DNA of 64,000 nt, taken from Actinernus sp. WN-2022. Its lineage: Eukaryota > Cnidaria > Anthozoa > Actiniaria > Actinernidae. The position numbers were made by a program, and so were the translations under genes. The notes under the pieces are model-generated. The model worked only from the letters and a program-made list of their open reading frames with translations. It searched no databases and was not told where the DNA came from. Shown piece after piece: positions 1 to 11,681 of this stretch (position 1 is the stretch's first letter; each line of letters starts with the position of its first letter). Where the stretch lies: NCBI GenBank assembly GCA_030867875.1, contig JAOWCC010001501.1, positions 23,681,036-23,745,035 of the forward strand. Reading direction: 5' to 3'.

Positions 1-228
1 TTAGTTTCCCTCTTTAAAATATCGTCTGTCACTGATAACCAGTTTGAGGCTTTGTACTGGTTTATATCTGGAAAGGAATTTTATGTTAGTTTACCCGCAG
101 GTAGTGGAAAATCTTTAATTTTTCATGTGGTTCCTTATAGTCTTGTTCACATGTCATGTATGACAACGAAGACAGCAATCAAAACACAGTCTCCTGGAAA
201 AAGGTATAAGCATTCAGTGTGCTTTTAA
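1..228 (+). pseudogene. RecQ-like helicase fragment, Walker A region (partial)
   Basis: Frame 1 is open from the window edge to a stop at 226-228. It reads as the start of a superfamily 2 helicase of the RecQ-like type that is abundant in cnidarian genomes: a Q-motif-like stretch (DNQFEALYWFISGKEF), then Walker A (SLPAGSGKSLIFHVVPYSL). After about residue 55 the similarity stops and the frame soon ends, so this is either one exon or a decayed piece. No DEAD-box or helicase C-terminal motifs follow. The beginning lies left of the window. The helicase reading is family knowledge applied to one motif. Confidence 0.5.
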
Positions 229-848
229 GGTTTATTCCATGTAATTAATTAGCACGTACACATTTAAACATGAAAATGTATGTCAAAGCGAGATAGTTGA
301 TAAGGCGACTAAAGAATATCATGTAATGAATACAGCTGTATGTCAGGAAGCATTTTACAGTCTACAAAGAGGACCATTAATACAACATAATTGCAGGCCG
401 TTGAGCAGCAGAATGCACTGGGGCATAGGTTCTGTTGTGGTTCAATAATTATTATTGTATGATTTGATTTCTATTAAACTTTATTCAAGTGTTGGTAATA
501 ATGAACATGAAACAACACACCGGTATATATGAATCCGATACCTATCTTATATTAGTACGTCTTAGTACCATACATATGTAAATCAATGACAATACTTACA
601 CATAAATTGTCTTATTTATTGTACTTTTTTTCCTCGACTATCTTCTCCGTGGTAGTGGTCAACTCGAAAGCCACTGGCTACGTATACTTTGATCACTACG
701 CACTTTTCCTCAAAGCTGTAAATATCTATTTCTCCTCTTTCTCTCCCCCCCCCCCCCCCCATATATTATATTATATAAATATGTGCAAAATTAAAATGAA
801 TCTGATGAATCTGACAACAAAATAAAAGTAAGGTAACATTGAACCACA
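229..848. other. AT-rich intergenic DNA, no gene seen
   Basis: No supportable coding exon. A C-homopolymer lies at about 747-762. Confidence 0.5.
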
Positions 849-1093
849 GCATATCTGTTGTAGTTCAAATATATACATTTGTTTAAATATATTTAAACCA
901 GTTCATTTTTTTTTAACATTTGAACTGGTTAATTTTTTTCTAAAATTTTGAAACTGTTTAAGAATTTCAGCAAGGTAATTTTTTTCAAGATTCTAAAAAG
1001 GGAACTTTGATATTTAAACCTGCAGTTTAATTATTTTTGAACTGGTTTAAATATATTTAAACCAATGTATATATTTGAACTACAACATATCCA
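849..1093. repeat. Foldback (palindromic) element, arms about 55 bp
   Basis: The arm beginning GCATATCTGTTGTAGTTCAA at about 849 returns inverted before 1093 (TTGAACTACAACATATCC). Both arms carry the motif TTTAAATATATTTAAACCA. The middle is AT-rich. A MITE-like hairpin with no coding content. Confidence 0.7.
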
Positions 1094-1747
1094 CTTGGAA
1101 GAAGTTATAGACAGCTATCTCAGAGTAGGAGACCTTCAAGGTTTTAGGGGAAAAAATATACCTTGAAACTTAACTTTTCCTTCCCCTCCTCCAAATGTAA
1201 TGATGGTCCCTGAGCCAAAAAAGGCTCAACAATGTAAAACATGATTGAATGTGTACATACTCTTTAAATATGGCAATGATACATTTAAGTTATATATCAA
1301 AAATGTGTTCAACTGTTTGACCATGGTATCAAAACATCTAGAAGCAATTTATCTTGATTATGCTGTGGTGGGGTGGGGGGTATTCCCATATATGGACTAT
1401 ATGGGGATGATCTGCTGGACAGGTATGGTATTTCGAGTTTCTGGTCTTAGACAGGGTATCCATTTTTACATCGACAGATCTTGAACAGGGTATGCTATTT
1501 ATCTACTTTCGTAGTGCTTTATTTAGTCTAACGCTTGATAGACACTTTAGTTATGACACTCATCGTACAAGATCACAAACACTTACATCCAAGTATAGAT
1601 GATATGTTATTTGTCTTTTTCAGGGATATAAAATGTTAACACTTTGTCTTGAACAGAGTATGGAAATTTGATTGTTTTTGTCTTAAACAGGGTAAGGGTT
1701 TCAGAACCCCAGTGGCACACCCCTACCCAACTTTGGGTAGAGTACCA

Positions 1748-1784
<37 letters not shown>

Positions 1785-1890
1785 AAATTATATTTATTAT
1801 ATTGTGTTTTCACGAATCAGAGTATTATTCCCGGAGCCTCATTTCAAAACTTTTGTGTGTGACAATGAAACATGTATCAAAAGTGGGCTA
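1094..1890. repeat. Degenerate short repeats and long poly-G tract
   Basis: Diverged copies of a unit containing CTTGAACAGGGTATG occur at about 1446, 1482, 1648 and 1680. They are followed by an uninterrupted G tract of about 34 bases at 1750-1783. The ORFs across the G tract are low-complexity artefacts. Confidence 0.55.
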
Positions 1891-1891
1891 T

Positions 1892-2275
1892 TGCCCTTAA
1901 CCGAAATGAGTAGGAGACTTGGTACTAGTTTGTCGCGCAGGGCCTGGACAACACGTTTGGATAGATCTAGACAGGACTTTTCTTCGCATCGAAACAACAA
2001 GGCGGCGAGTGAGCAATCTTCTCAATGTTTTCATGTTTCTTTAGCTGAAGAGTACATTCCTGGTGCAAGTTTGCCTCGGAACACTCCAGAGGAACTCGGC
2101 AATTTAGTGGCTTTGGCATATCTCTGTAAACTCTTGGTACACATTCAAACACTCATCATGTTGTTTCGATGCAATGACAACAGACAGACAGACAAGTCCT
2201 GTCTACCCAAATGCGTTGCTCAGGCACCACACGACAATCTAGTACCTAGTCTCCTACTCGTTTTGGTTAAGGGCA
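1892..2275. mobile_element. MITE with inverted terminal repeats
   Basis: Left end GCCCTTAACCGAAATGAGTA with continuation to CTAG; right end is the inverted copy ending GGTTAAGGGC near 2275. Terminal repeats are about 36 bp. The 158-residue ORF inside resembles nothing and is probably chance. The element abuts a possible minus-strand exon on its right. Confidence 0.65.
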
Positions 2276-2532
2276 ATTGACTGCAACAGCAATGCCATGC
2301 TTTTTTTGCCATATGTCAACATGTTTCAAGATATCCTCTAGAGTAAATATTATGTCAGAGTGTTCCACAACTTGATTAATTTGTTCTTTACCAAGTTCTA
2401 AAAGTACAGTTGGGTAAGACATAACAGTAGGAGTGTAGTCCTCATTGACAATCACTGCTTTCATCACAAGCCTTTTCTGTAACTGTCTTAGCTTATAGAG
2501 AAGTGTACTTTTCTGTTCTTGCTTATGGATTC
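2276..2532 (-). CDS. Possible host exon, unrecognised protein
   Basis: On the minus strand a splice acceptor (TTTGTACAG) precedes 2532. The reading frame is open from there into the MITE border at about 2276, through residues such as QKSTLLYKLRQLQKRLVMKA and EQINQVVEHSDIIFTLEDIL. Composition and helix pattern look protein-like, and the length exceeds random ORFs nearby. No family recognised and no donor identified. The MITE sits at the 3' side, so the exon may be cut short. Confidence 0.3.
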
Positions 2533-5500
2533 CTGTACAAATATTATTATGTATTATTATGTATTAGTAACCATTAGGCAAATGAAAAGAGAGAGATACA
2601 TGTACAAACAGTTTAATCAACTGTTAGAATATATATTTAAGGCTTAACTTTATTGCATCCTGTGTTATGTCACCTATTGGTTGGATATTTATAAACTCAG
2701 CAAGATAGTAGAGAATTCTGCTGCATGTTAAAAACATTAATTAAAAGCAAATACTTAAAAAAAATATTTTTAGTCCTTCCTCTGTTGTACCGTACAGGTT
2801 TACAATTAACACTCAAATAAAGTATACATGAAAAATGTAGATTTGTTCTCATACATGTACATTGCTATGGAGCCTATTTATATCTCTTTCAATTATCCTA
2901 CACATGTATTTGTCTCAATTTGCTTGTGCTTGTGGAGAATAAAGTGAAGATCAAGAGAAGTGATGGTGCTTGAAGAGTCTCCATTTCTCAAGTAGTCTAT
3001 ATACAAGCAAACATGTTCCTTTGCTAGCTGTTTAGTCCAGATATTAAATAACATCAAGTATAAACACTGAGGGAGCTGGGAAGGGAAAGGTATACTATTG
3101 CAGGCTTTCTTTTTTCTGGGAAAACAACAAGAAGTACTGTTTCGTGTATTAAAAAGCAAACACAAAGCTTGGGTGAGAAAGTCCACATGCAGGCTCTTGA
3201 TTTCATACACCAACCACCAGGCACCATACAATGTACCACCCTACAGAACCACACAAAACTCCCACACAACACAATTAGTGTCAACCCACTTCTAACATGA
3301 ACAAAATAAAATGAACACAAAACTGCTTTGCCAAAGGGATTCGATTACAACTGTTTTATTGTTGGCTTTCTGAAAACAGAACAATTATAACATTTTTTTT
3401 ACATGTATAATTCTTCGTGTGCAACCACGTGACTCGAATTTTTTTTTATTGCCAAATTAAATAAAATGTTTTTCAGCTTGAAGAGATATCAAAACTACGT
3501 CTCTGGGCCGAATTTTGAAGCAGAAGAGCATTTCGTTTCAGAGTTATGGGCGAACAAATATCAGAGGTTATTAGTGTAAAATGTATGCCGCGGCCATGTT
3601 GGATGACAAGGGTTATCATCCAACATGGCCGCCAAAACTTCAACATCTTAAACAAAGCGAATATTCCATCCATTTCAGTCGGTTTCACTATGAGTCCTAT
3701 TAAACATAACTTTTAAACATTTGTAAGGCCAAAAACCTTTAATTTGACGCAAATTTGTGACTTTCGTGATTAATATAAACACGTGAAGGACCGCTGTTGA
3801 GACATAATTCAAACCTCTGTATCTCGTGAGCAAAACATCGTATTGAACTGAAATTTCGTCTGAGAACTTAAATCACACACATCTACAAAATGTTAAATAA
3901 TTTTTTTTATAGGATATATAGTTTAGAATTTAAATTTTTGAAGACACCGTGATGACGTCACGTGCACGCCAAGAATATTATAACACTTCATTTTAAAACA
4001 AAATTAAAATTTGTTTCTTTACATAATGGTAAAACAGTCAACTGATTCCTCAAAATGTCGATGTAATACCATAATAACCAATTCAAGTGAAATATTGTAT
4101 AATTTCCTGACAATAGCTCTGTAGATTTACTTACAGTCTTTGGTAATGCTCATCGTTCCAGGATTTCTACTGCTGAAGACAGTCTAGTCACTACTGTAAC
4201 TTCAAATGCTTCGTTTGAAAAATGGTATGAAAATCTTGAATATGGTATTTTATATGTTGAAACCCATTACCTCCTTAGTTCTCTACCGAAGTATAAAGCT
4301 TATATATTCACAAGTTTCCTTATTTTTGGCGTTTTTCCAGTCGCATATGAAAATTTCGAAACGGTTCGTTTTTCTTGAAGACAGAGTTAAACGAGGAATT
4401 GTAGCGTTCTTTCAGTGGCTATCAGTGGTGTGGATTATGTGTTAATTGGGCTCAGAGAAGTCACTGAAGAATATCAGTCCATGGTGTGAAGTAATAAAAG
4501 TAATCGTGGTATTTTCTGAGCTGTGAGAGGTCCCTGAAAAGAGCTACAAACCACTCCCGCTCGCCGGCCATCTTGATTCACTTTTAATAAAGTGGCTAGT
4601 GCGCATGCGCTCCGTTTTTCCGCTCTGTCGGCTGCTGCACGTGTATATATATTTTTAGAACAATAACTCATGTTCCATTCGCCCTGCTAGGTGAGGTTTC
4701 TCTCTTCTTATTTTACCTGTAGAGACCGGTGCTAGCTGTGAGTCTGAGGGAACCTAGCTGTGACACTTTAACCGAAGAAATATTACTTGGTTTTTTTTCC
4801 CTCACTCTACCTCTGGATATTTATCGAAGTCTGAAGTGTGGGTCGACATCTCCGCGTATTTTCAAACTCCATCGCTTTCTGAGCTGTTTATTGGAATCAA
4901 ATATGTGAAAAGAATCCCTAGATCTTCTTTTCTGGCTATTATTTGTACAATTGGAATTACAGAAGTGGAGATGAAGTAGCCGTTTTTCATCCAAACTCGC
5001 GACCAACAACAGAGCAAATAGTAAGCGCTGCGTAACCGACAACCCGGAAGCCTCGCTTTCAATCCAAGATGGCCGAAGTGCGATAATAGCGAATACAACA
5101 AATAAATGTGGCGTGCTGGCCTGTGTGACGTCACATTAAGTATCACTATTGGCTGTGAGTCTGTGAGAAATATTTTCTAATTATCAGCCAATTACGCAAT
5201 CAGGTTTTGTTTTAGCGACAGTATCGACGATTGCGTTTATTTTGCCTCGTGATTGGTTCAAGTAAAACCAATCGTGAAGTTACTTCGGTTCGTGTTTTCA
5301 CTTGCTCCCGTAGTTGGCTATGTAATTACTATGGTTTTGGTTTTACTACACTCAACTGAAAATCGCTCTAAGTAAGGTTAACATTTTAATATCTTTAATT
5401 TGTTTCACGATCATTTCTTACAACGTATACAAACAACGCTTCTGCCGATATAAAAACATTCGCTGCCTCCCCTCTGGTTTCAATCTTTAGAAGTGCACTA

Positions 5501-5702
5501 GAATGATTATAACCGTCTACAGCTACTTCAGAATACGAAAAAAATGAGTCTAGTCGGCGGTTTCACTCAATGCCAATATTTCTGTTTTTTTGTCTCTCAA
5601 AAATAAACGATCTGAGCAGTATGCTTCAAGAGACTCGTCACGTTTAGCAAAGCTAATTTATAACCTTTGACGTTTTCTGTAGTGAACCCAAGTTGAGTGG
5701 AA
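2533..5702. other. Intergenic DNA upstream of BTB gene A
   Basis: No exon I can support. It holds a hairpin at about 3588-3634 (arms around GGCCATGTTGGATGA), an NRF1-like palindrome GCGCATGCGC at about 4603-4612, and a GC-rich patch at 5040-5090 with ETS-like CCGGAAG and YY1-like AAGATGGCCG that could be a promoter. Confidence 0.4.
5219..5368. repeat. Dispersed repeat containing an ATTGGTTCAAGTAAAACCAAT hairpin
   Basis: A recurring unit of about 150 bp: CGTGATTGGTT, an inverted partner AAAACCAATCGTGAA, then ACACTCAA(T/C)(T/C)GAAAA(C/T)CGCTCT. Related copies lie at about 27670-27815, 36940-37545 (split by a MITE) and 49400-49730 (inverted). Confidence 0.6.
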
Positions 5703-8700
5703 ATGGAAAGTACTCTGGAACAAAGCGAAGAATCAAGCGCTACCGGTGAGCATCATGAATATGTGACCGCTGCATCCTAGTCCATTACCTTCACCGATGG
5801 CGCTAAATCACGGGCGTGTCTTGTTGTAATATATATAGGAACTTATATTGTATAGTGAGCACTCGTAGTTTATAGCTGTGAGCTTATGTTCAAGATGGTT
5901 AGCTAGCTGTTGTGTTATGATAAATTTGACGTTCTTAGATTTAGCGCGGCGAACCTTGTGCAAACCGTACCTGCTAGAGTATGCGCTTGGTAACCACTCG
6001 ATTATGATGAGAAAGCCTGGGTCAACGGCAGCCGTTAATAAACGGTTCACATAATTTAAATTCGCATTTTTTTTCATTCTTGGTTGTTTATGGTATTGAA
6101 CAATTTAAGTAATGTTCTCGTAAGAACAGGAGCACTCAACGGCCAGAGGAATGCACAATGGTGTTAATGTTTCTATTGTTGAAACTTGATATCTCATTGG
6201 TTATACACAAATAAACATCCTAAAAATAGCTTTAACATCATTTTTTTAAAGAAAATGATTAAAGCGGACAATCTGTAACTATGTAAAAAGAGAGAGAAAT
6301 CCTATTTGGGAACATTGAAATATTTTATAATATCTCCGCTTTTGTTTTAGTGTCTTTCTATTGGCTGAATTTGTTTAGGAATCAAAAGGCATATACGCAA
6401 CGAGCGATTTCATGCATTTTAATTTGAGAACATTAATAGCACTAGTCAAGAGATTTCTCGAGCCTCTCGGCTTTCGGGACAATGAGGTGGTGCAAACTCT
6501 CAGCATCAAGCCGTTCAAAACCTTCCTGCATTTTCAGTTCTTTCATTGTCATACCCTTCAGTAGGTCATACTCAAGCATGTTAAGGCCTGGGTCATGGGC
6601 TTATACGCGGATATATGGTTTATTACCGATTTCTCGTTACTTCAACAAGCTATGGAAACCAAACTTGGCAGTAATGTTGGTATCACAGTTCTTAAAAGTA
6701 TTAGACATTTGGTTACTATGGAAACCGAAATTAAGGGTGCTCCAGCATTAACCACGTATTTGAGTGTTGAAGTGAAAATGGGCCGGTTAGAAGCAATTTC
6801 TTTCTCCAAAGTTTCTTTCTATTCTTAAAGAGTCTATAGGTAAACATATATATCTGCCTAGTATGGTTGTCCAGCTAATGTATTAACTGAGATATTTAAG
6901 GAAGAGTGTTGCTATGGTAACAATTCTCATGGTCACGTGGTTTATGGACAACCATACTAGGCAGATTTATATGTAGACCTATACGTTCTTTAAGAATATA
7001 AATATATTTTGGAGAAATAATATGCTTCTAACCGGCCCATTTTGACTTAAAGCTGAAATACGTGGTTAATGCTGGAGCACCCTTAATTTCGGTTTCCATA
7101 GTAACCAAATGACTAAAAATGTCAAGGACCGTGATGCCAACATTACTTCTAAGTTTGGTTTTCGTAGCTTGTTCTAATAACGAGAAATTGGCAAAAACGA
7201 CATTTACGCGTATAAGCCCATGACCCAGGCCTTAACATGCTTGAGTAGCATTCCCGGCGTGCCTCTGTTACTCAAAGATTCTGTGCAAGTAAGAGAACTC
7301 GCATGGCATTACCACTGGTTTTCTTTGTTGTCTTTATATTGTTAGTATATAATTGTTAGTATATAATTGAACCATTTTCTATGTGGGATTAATGAAATCA
7401 CATTCATTGCCGTGAAACAATAGATCTTGCTCCAGTTCTTACTTGAATACTGAATACATATTTGGAATAAACTTGATGTTAATTATCCCAATACTTCTTC
7501 TTTGAATATCCCTTATCCCTATATTTTTTCTTCCCGTATCCCTATATATAACTTTTTCCTCAAATATCTCGTATCCCGATAATTCCTAATTATTATTATT
7601 ATTATTTTTTTTGGGGGGGGGGGAGGCTCTGCATTAGCTGGTAAGCCGACTAATAACCCTTATATGTTATCACAGAAACGCAAGAAGCAACTATCACCAT
7701 TAAACATGAATTCTCCCAACCGTGGAAAGGAAGTGATCTGATCCTTGTTATTGAGGAGCAGAAGTTCCACGTTCACAGATCCATAATCATGTTGGCCTCC
7801 CCTGTGTTTGAAAAAATGCTTCAATCGGAGTTCTTGGAGAAAGATGCACAGGATATTCCCCTTCCTGGAAAAAAGGCAAACGAGTTTGTTAATCTGCTGA
7901 AGCATATTTACCCCAACATGAAAGGAGAAATGTCGTGTAGGTATAGTAATAACTGCGTTCTTCTTTTAGTGAAATACCAGAAATTAATCACCCTTAACAA
8001 TGTGCAAATAGACAAACTGTCAAAGAAATGGCGCGCTGAAACGCACGAGACCTTTTGTACCTTTTGAAACACTCTTGTGTATCTATAATGCTTTAGTGCA
8101 GCCCCATTTCGACTACTGTAGCGTTGTTTGGGGAAATTGCAATAAAACTCTTGCCACTAAACTTCAAAAGCTACAAAATCGTGCTGTACGAATTTTGACT
8201 TTTTCCAATTACGACGCCAATGCTGATGATCTGTTGAAAAAACTTGGCTGGAGAAAACTAGACAATCAACGGAAAATTCTAACTACTACTATGGTCTATA
8301 AATCGCTAAATGGCCTAGCGCCTGAATATCTTTGTTCAAAGTTCGCTGACCATAGTAGCGTTTCGAGTTATTCTGTAAGGGACACCGAGGGCAAACTAGC
8401 TATTCCTCTGCCCCGCACCAATTTTCTAAAGAACAGCTTCAGTTATAGCGGTGCGGTGCTTTGGAATAGCTTACCTGTCGAGCTGCGGCAAGCAAACTCT
8501 CTCACTTGTTTTAAATCTCGCTGCAGTGATTTATTTTACAATTAGTAAAAATCATTATACACACGGCATTCATGGAAAGCAGGCATCTCTATTTTATTCA
8601 TTTGTTTTTTATTCATAGTTAATATTAGTTAGATAATTATAGTCAGATATTGTATAGATGTAATAGTTAGATATTAGTTAGGTGCGTAATTCAAATTATT

Positions 8701-11166
8701 AGATATTAACATTGTACTGATTAGATATTTCAACTATTCCTACTTTTTATAATGTAATCGAAGGCCTGATGTTTTAACCGTGTATAAATAAAGTTATTAC
8801 TTACTTACTTACTTACTAGTCTCCCCCCCCCCCCCCCAACGGCTACGCCATCCTTGGTATAATAAAAGGGTCATGGCCAGGCTACTGACACCTTCAGTTA
8901 TCACTAACCTTTGTTTAGTGAACATCTCTGTGATGTTCCGCTTGGGTGCTCCCTACTGATTGCTTATCGCACGAGATTCAAATCAAACATAAATGTTTAA
9001 AGGAGCTGTGCCACGTCGTGGGATATGTCTTTATGTTCCGGGCCGGAACAAAATTATTTTCAGTGATTTTCATATAAACTGACGACAATAGCACACGTGT
9101 GGGATGGTTGAAATCAAAGTAAATGTGCAAAACTGACTAACAAACTGTGCGTAGATCTAGTCTTTAGGAAAATATTGCATATTCTTACAATCAAGCATTA
9201 AGGGAGGGAACCTCTAACTGTTTGTAGCCAATTAACAGCCACCAATCGAACATTGATTCCAGACATCCGCACAGCCATTACACAGCGTCTTTATATTCAG
9301 AGTAAGGGCTACAAAGTTCGTATAAACAGTTATAAAATATCTTTGGAAGTCATTCATAAACAAATATCTGTTTTTTAATGGCTTGTTTAATTTTAAACCT
9401 AAAAATCTAGCATTCTAGCAGGAGAGGTCTAATATACTTTCTTCACTGCTTAGCAATTTGAATTTCAAGAACTATGTCAAACACGAATTGGAGTCTTTCA
9501 TCAGGGGTTCCAAATATTGAGAAAACAAATGAAACCCGAGAGGCGTAGCCTCGAGGGTTTTATTGTTTTCGAAATATTTGGAACCCTTATGAAAGACGAA
9601 CAATGAGTGTTTGACATGTCTTCTCATGCGAATGCAAAACTGACAATTTACAACGTTTCTTTTCAAACTTCATTAGCAAGTATTGTTTACCGTTTGACTG
9701 TTGTATCTAATTATTCAATAGATGGCTTATTCTTCTTTTTTGATGCAGTGATTTCAACTAGCGTACTAGTAGAGTAGTGGACAAGAGTTAGTACAAGCAG
9801 TCGGAAGGGTCGTGGTTCGAACTCCAGTGGAGGCAGACTTTTTCTTTCTATGTCATTCTTTATTTCTTTACTTCTTCGCTCCTTACTTGTAGTTTATCAG
9901 TATGTAATTAGTTAGTGGTTCATGAATATGATGATTAAGAAATATTAATCACAAGTGTTGGAAATATGACTGATCAAACACTAGTGCGTTTGGAACTGGT
10001 GTTTCATTGGATGTCAAGATGCATCCACCTGACGAAGCTTCGAACAAGGGTTTCACCCGGTATCAAGACCCATGCATGTGACCAAATGCAGTTCCTCCAT
10101 TGGATGACTATCTCATGAATTATTAATGAGTTTGAGAAATTTCAGTCGAATTTCAAAGGTGTGAAAAGAGGAGGGGCTAACCTGTTTATACCGGAACTTC
10201 TTGTTTAAAAAGCTGAACAAACGGCTCTTAACTGTGGACCATTGTGTGTTCTTATGTGTGACGTACGATATGGGGAAATTAGCACTGAATTGAGCCGCTA
10301 CACAAGCTAGATTTATCAGCGGAGAATCGGTTATGTTTCGCACGTTTTCTCTTCATAGACACGAAACACAGAGAACTAACGTAGCAAAACTTATTTCTTT
10401 CGAATACATCTTTGTATAGTCGTTGGGTTGATTTGGGATTCAGTTCCCCTTTAATAGATCGCGTCCGTATAAAATTGATCCTAGACGTCTGCAGAAACTA
10501 GACTATTCAATACACTAACAAGATAATAAAACAGTAATGCTAATAAACAACCCATTTTCTTATTTTCTTTTTCCTTACACAGTTGACAGTTTCGAGTATC
10601 TCTTCAGGCTTTCAGACGAGTACCAGATGAGTACTTTGATGAGCGCATGCGAGGAATATTTAAAGACAACAAAGAAAACCAGTGGTAACGCCATGCGAGT
10701 TCTCTTACTTGCACAGAATCTTGGAGTGACAGATGCACGCCGGGAATGCTATGACCTACTGAAGGGTATGACAATGAAAGAACTGAAAATGCAGGAAGGT
10801 TTTGAACGGCTTGACGCTGAGAGTTTGCACCACCTCATTGTCCCGAAAGCCGAGAGGCTCGAGAAATCTCTTGAAGGTGTTTATCCTCAATTTGCTGGTG
10901 TGATTGATTGTATGGTGAGTATTTGGGATACGAAGGCCAGGCCGCTGACAAGGTGCTCTTTTCATTACGGAACAGGAACACAATGCTCTGTTAAGCTTAG
11001 TGAAAGAGTCCGTAACTGCGAGGCTTGCAGACAAATGATTCTGCAATTAGCTTCTTTAACCAGCTGTAGCATATATTCTTTTAGATTTTATAGTTCAAGT
11101 GGGATATACTTCAACGCTACCATAATCAATGTACTAAATGAGATGTTAGAGCTTTTAAAAGTTTAA
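5703..11166 (+). CDS. BTB/POZ domain protein, gene A (three exons)
   Basis: Exons 5703-5745, 7676-7936 and 10583-11166 join in phase to 295 residues. Junctions: donor CCG/GTGAGC, acceptor ATCACAG, donor TCGT/GTAGGT, acceptor TTACACAG. Exon 2 is a BTB fold: SDLILVIEEQKFHVHRSII, then the typical ASPVFEKML. Exon 3 continues it (YLFRLSDEYQM) and adds a BACK-like helical part and a Cys-containing tail (RNCEACRQMI). BTB-BACK proteins usually dimerise and often serve as cullin-3 adaptors; the substrate is unknown. Gene B has the same exon layout, phases and start context (GAGTGGAAATGGA), which fixes exon 1 and the start. It matches cnidarian BATH/BTB-38-like expansions. No disabling change seen. Intron 1 holds an antisense copy of exon 3; intron 2 holds a LINE end. 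Confidence 0.8.
6450..7343 (-). pseudogene. Antisense partial copy of BTB gene A exon 3, split by a MITE
   Basis: 6450-6570 and 7246-7343 are together the reverse complement of about 10657-10873 in exon 3 of gene A. The left part differs at about one base over 100, so it is a recent copy of gene A and not of gene B. It lies in intron 1 of the same gene, inverted. The two halves are separated by a 675-bp MITE. Confidence 0.85.
6571..7245. mobile_element. Tc1/mariner-like MITE, 675 bp, TA target duplication
   Basis: Ends are CTCAAGCATGTTAAGGCCTG and its inverted partner, flanked by TA at 6569-6570 and 7246-7247. The interrupted BTB copy shows the empty site exactly (ggtcaTAgcat), so borders and a TA duplication are certain. 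The whole element is a long foldback (actual arms over 200 bp). No transposase. A lone end-like motif occurs near 32640. Confidence 0.85.
8060..8820 (+). mobile_element. LINE 3' end (CR1/L2/Jockey-like reverse transcriptase tail)
   Basis: An open frame at 8075-8545 encodes the C-terminal part of a non-LTR reverse transcriptase, with family hallmarks YNALVQPHFDYCSVVWGN, LQKLQNRAVRILT and GAVLWNSLPVELR. The polymerase core is missing, so the copy is 5'-truncated as is usual for retroposed LINEs. It ends in a TTAC microsatellite (about 8797-8816), a typical LINE 3' tail. It lies in intron 2 of BTB gene A, same orientation. Confidence 0.85.
9478..9617. repeat. Foldback element, arms about 45 bp
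   Basis: TCAAACACGAATTGGAGTCT with continuation is mirrored by the segment ending at about 9617 (GAGTGTTTGACA). Inner parts pair as GGTTCCAAATATT / AATATTTGGAACC. Confidence 0.7.
9755..9845 (+). repeat. tRNA-like / SINE head
   Basis: It contains a good B-box (GGTTCGAACTCC at about 9812), an A-box-like stretch (TAGTAGAGTAGTGGAC) about 45 bases upstream, and a T run after it. The cloverleaf does not close well, so I read it as a tRNA-derived SINE fragment and not a working tRNA gene. Confidence 0.35.
10195..10454. mobile_element. Partial copy of a TTAA-flanked piggyBac-like MITE
   Basis: It matches the right half of the element at 49934-50442 (shared GACGTACGATA, TTTATCAGCGGAGAATCGG, TTGTATAGTCG) and ends in CCCCT followed by TTAA. 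The left end is not clear. Confidence 0.6.
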
Positions 11167-11480
11167 GATGTCGATCCTGGTAGATATTAAACACTAACTG
11201 GTCCTGAGTGATTCAGTTAGTTCTGTTTCTCCAAGAATATATAATTGGTTCCATAAAGGAGTGGAATGAAGCATCGAGTTCGAGGAGAAACAAAACCACA
11301 AAGTAGTTTCCCGCAGTAATTATTTAAATAAGTGATTGTGAGATAGCAGCAAACAGAGAGACTTGAGGGGCTTTATTGTATGGACGGGAGTATTGTACTA
11401 ACATTAAAGGGAAAAAAACACTCGTTGCAGCTTGAGTGACGTATTTTCCATATCTTCACTAGCAAAGATATTGATGACGT
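11167..11480. other. Downstream region of BTB gene A, no gene seen
   Basis: 3' flank of BTB gene A. No clear polyadenylation hexamer close to the stop and nothing else supportable. Confidence 0.35.
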
Positions 11481-11484
11481 CACG

Positions 11485-11672
11485 CTTGCCGCCATTTGAA
11501 CTATACAAAGATTGGGACAGGTTTGTGAAAATTACAGAGGAAGATGTAAACAGCTTGAATGAGCAGGAACAAAATGAGAATTCCGGAAAAACATGATATC
11601 AAACTCAAACTCGAAAGATTTTCTGCCGAAACAATTCCTTCAGAAGAGTTTCAAAAGATCGGCATAGGAAAT
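11485..11672 (+). pseudogene. Crypton-like (DUF3504-type) N-terminal exon remnant
   Basis: One frame reads LPPFELYKDWDRFVKITEED followed by VNSLNEQEQNENSGK, which resembles the N-terminus of cnidarian proteins with the Crypton-derived tyrosine-recombinase-like domain (QRICH1/KIAA1958/ZMYM relatives). A stop follows soon after. It abuts copy 1 of the 0.94-kb repeat. The family call rests on pattern memory only. Confidence 0.4.
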
Positions 11673-11681
11673 GTGTTATTA

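Noticed and set aside
1668..1862. ORFs across the poly-G tract
   Set aside because: Low-complexity Gly/Pro runs created by the homopolymer.
1804..2280. 158-residue ORF
   Set aside because: It lies inside a MITE with inverted ends and resembles no protein.
9755..9845. Functional tRNA gene
   Set aside because: B-box is good but the cloverleaf stems do not pair; more likely a SINE head.
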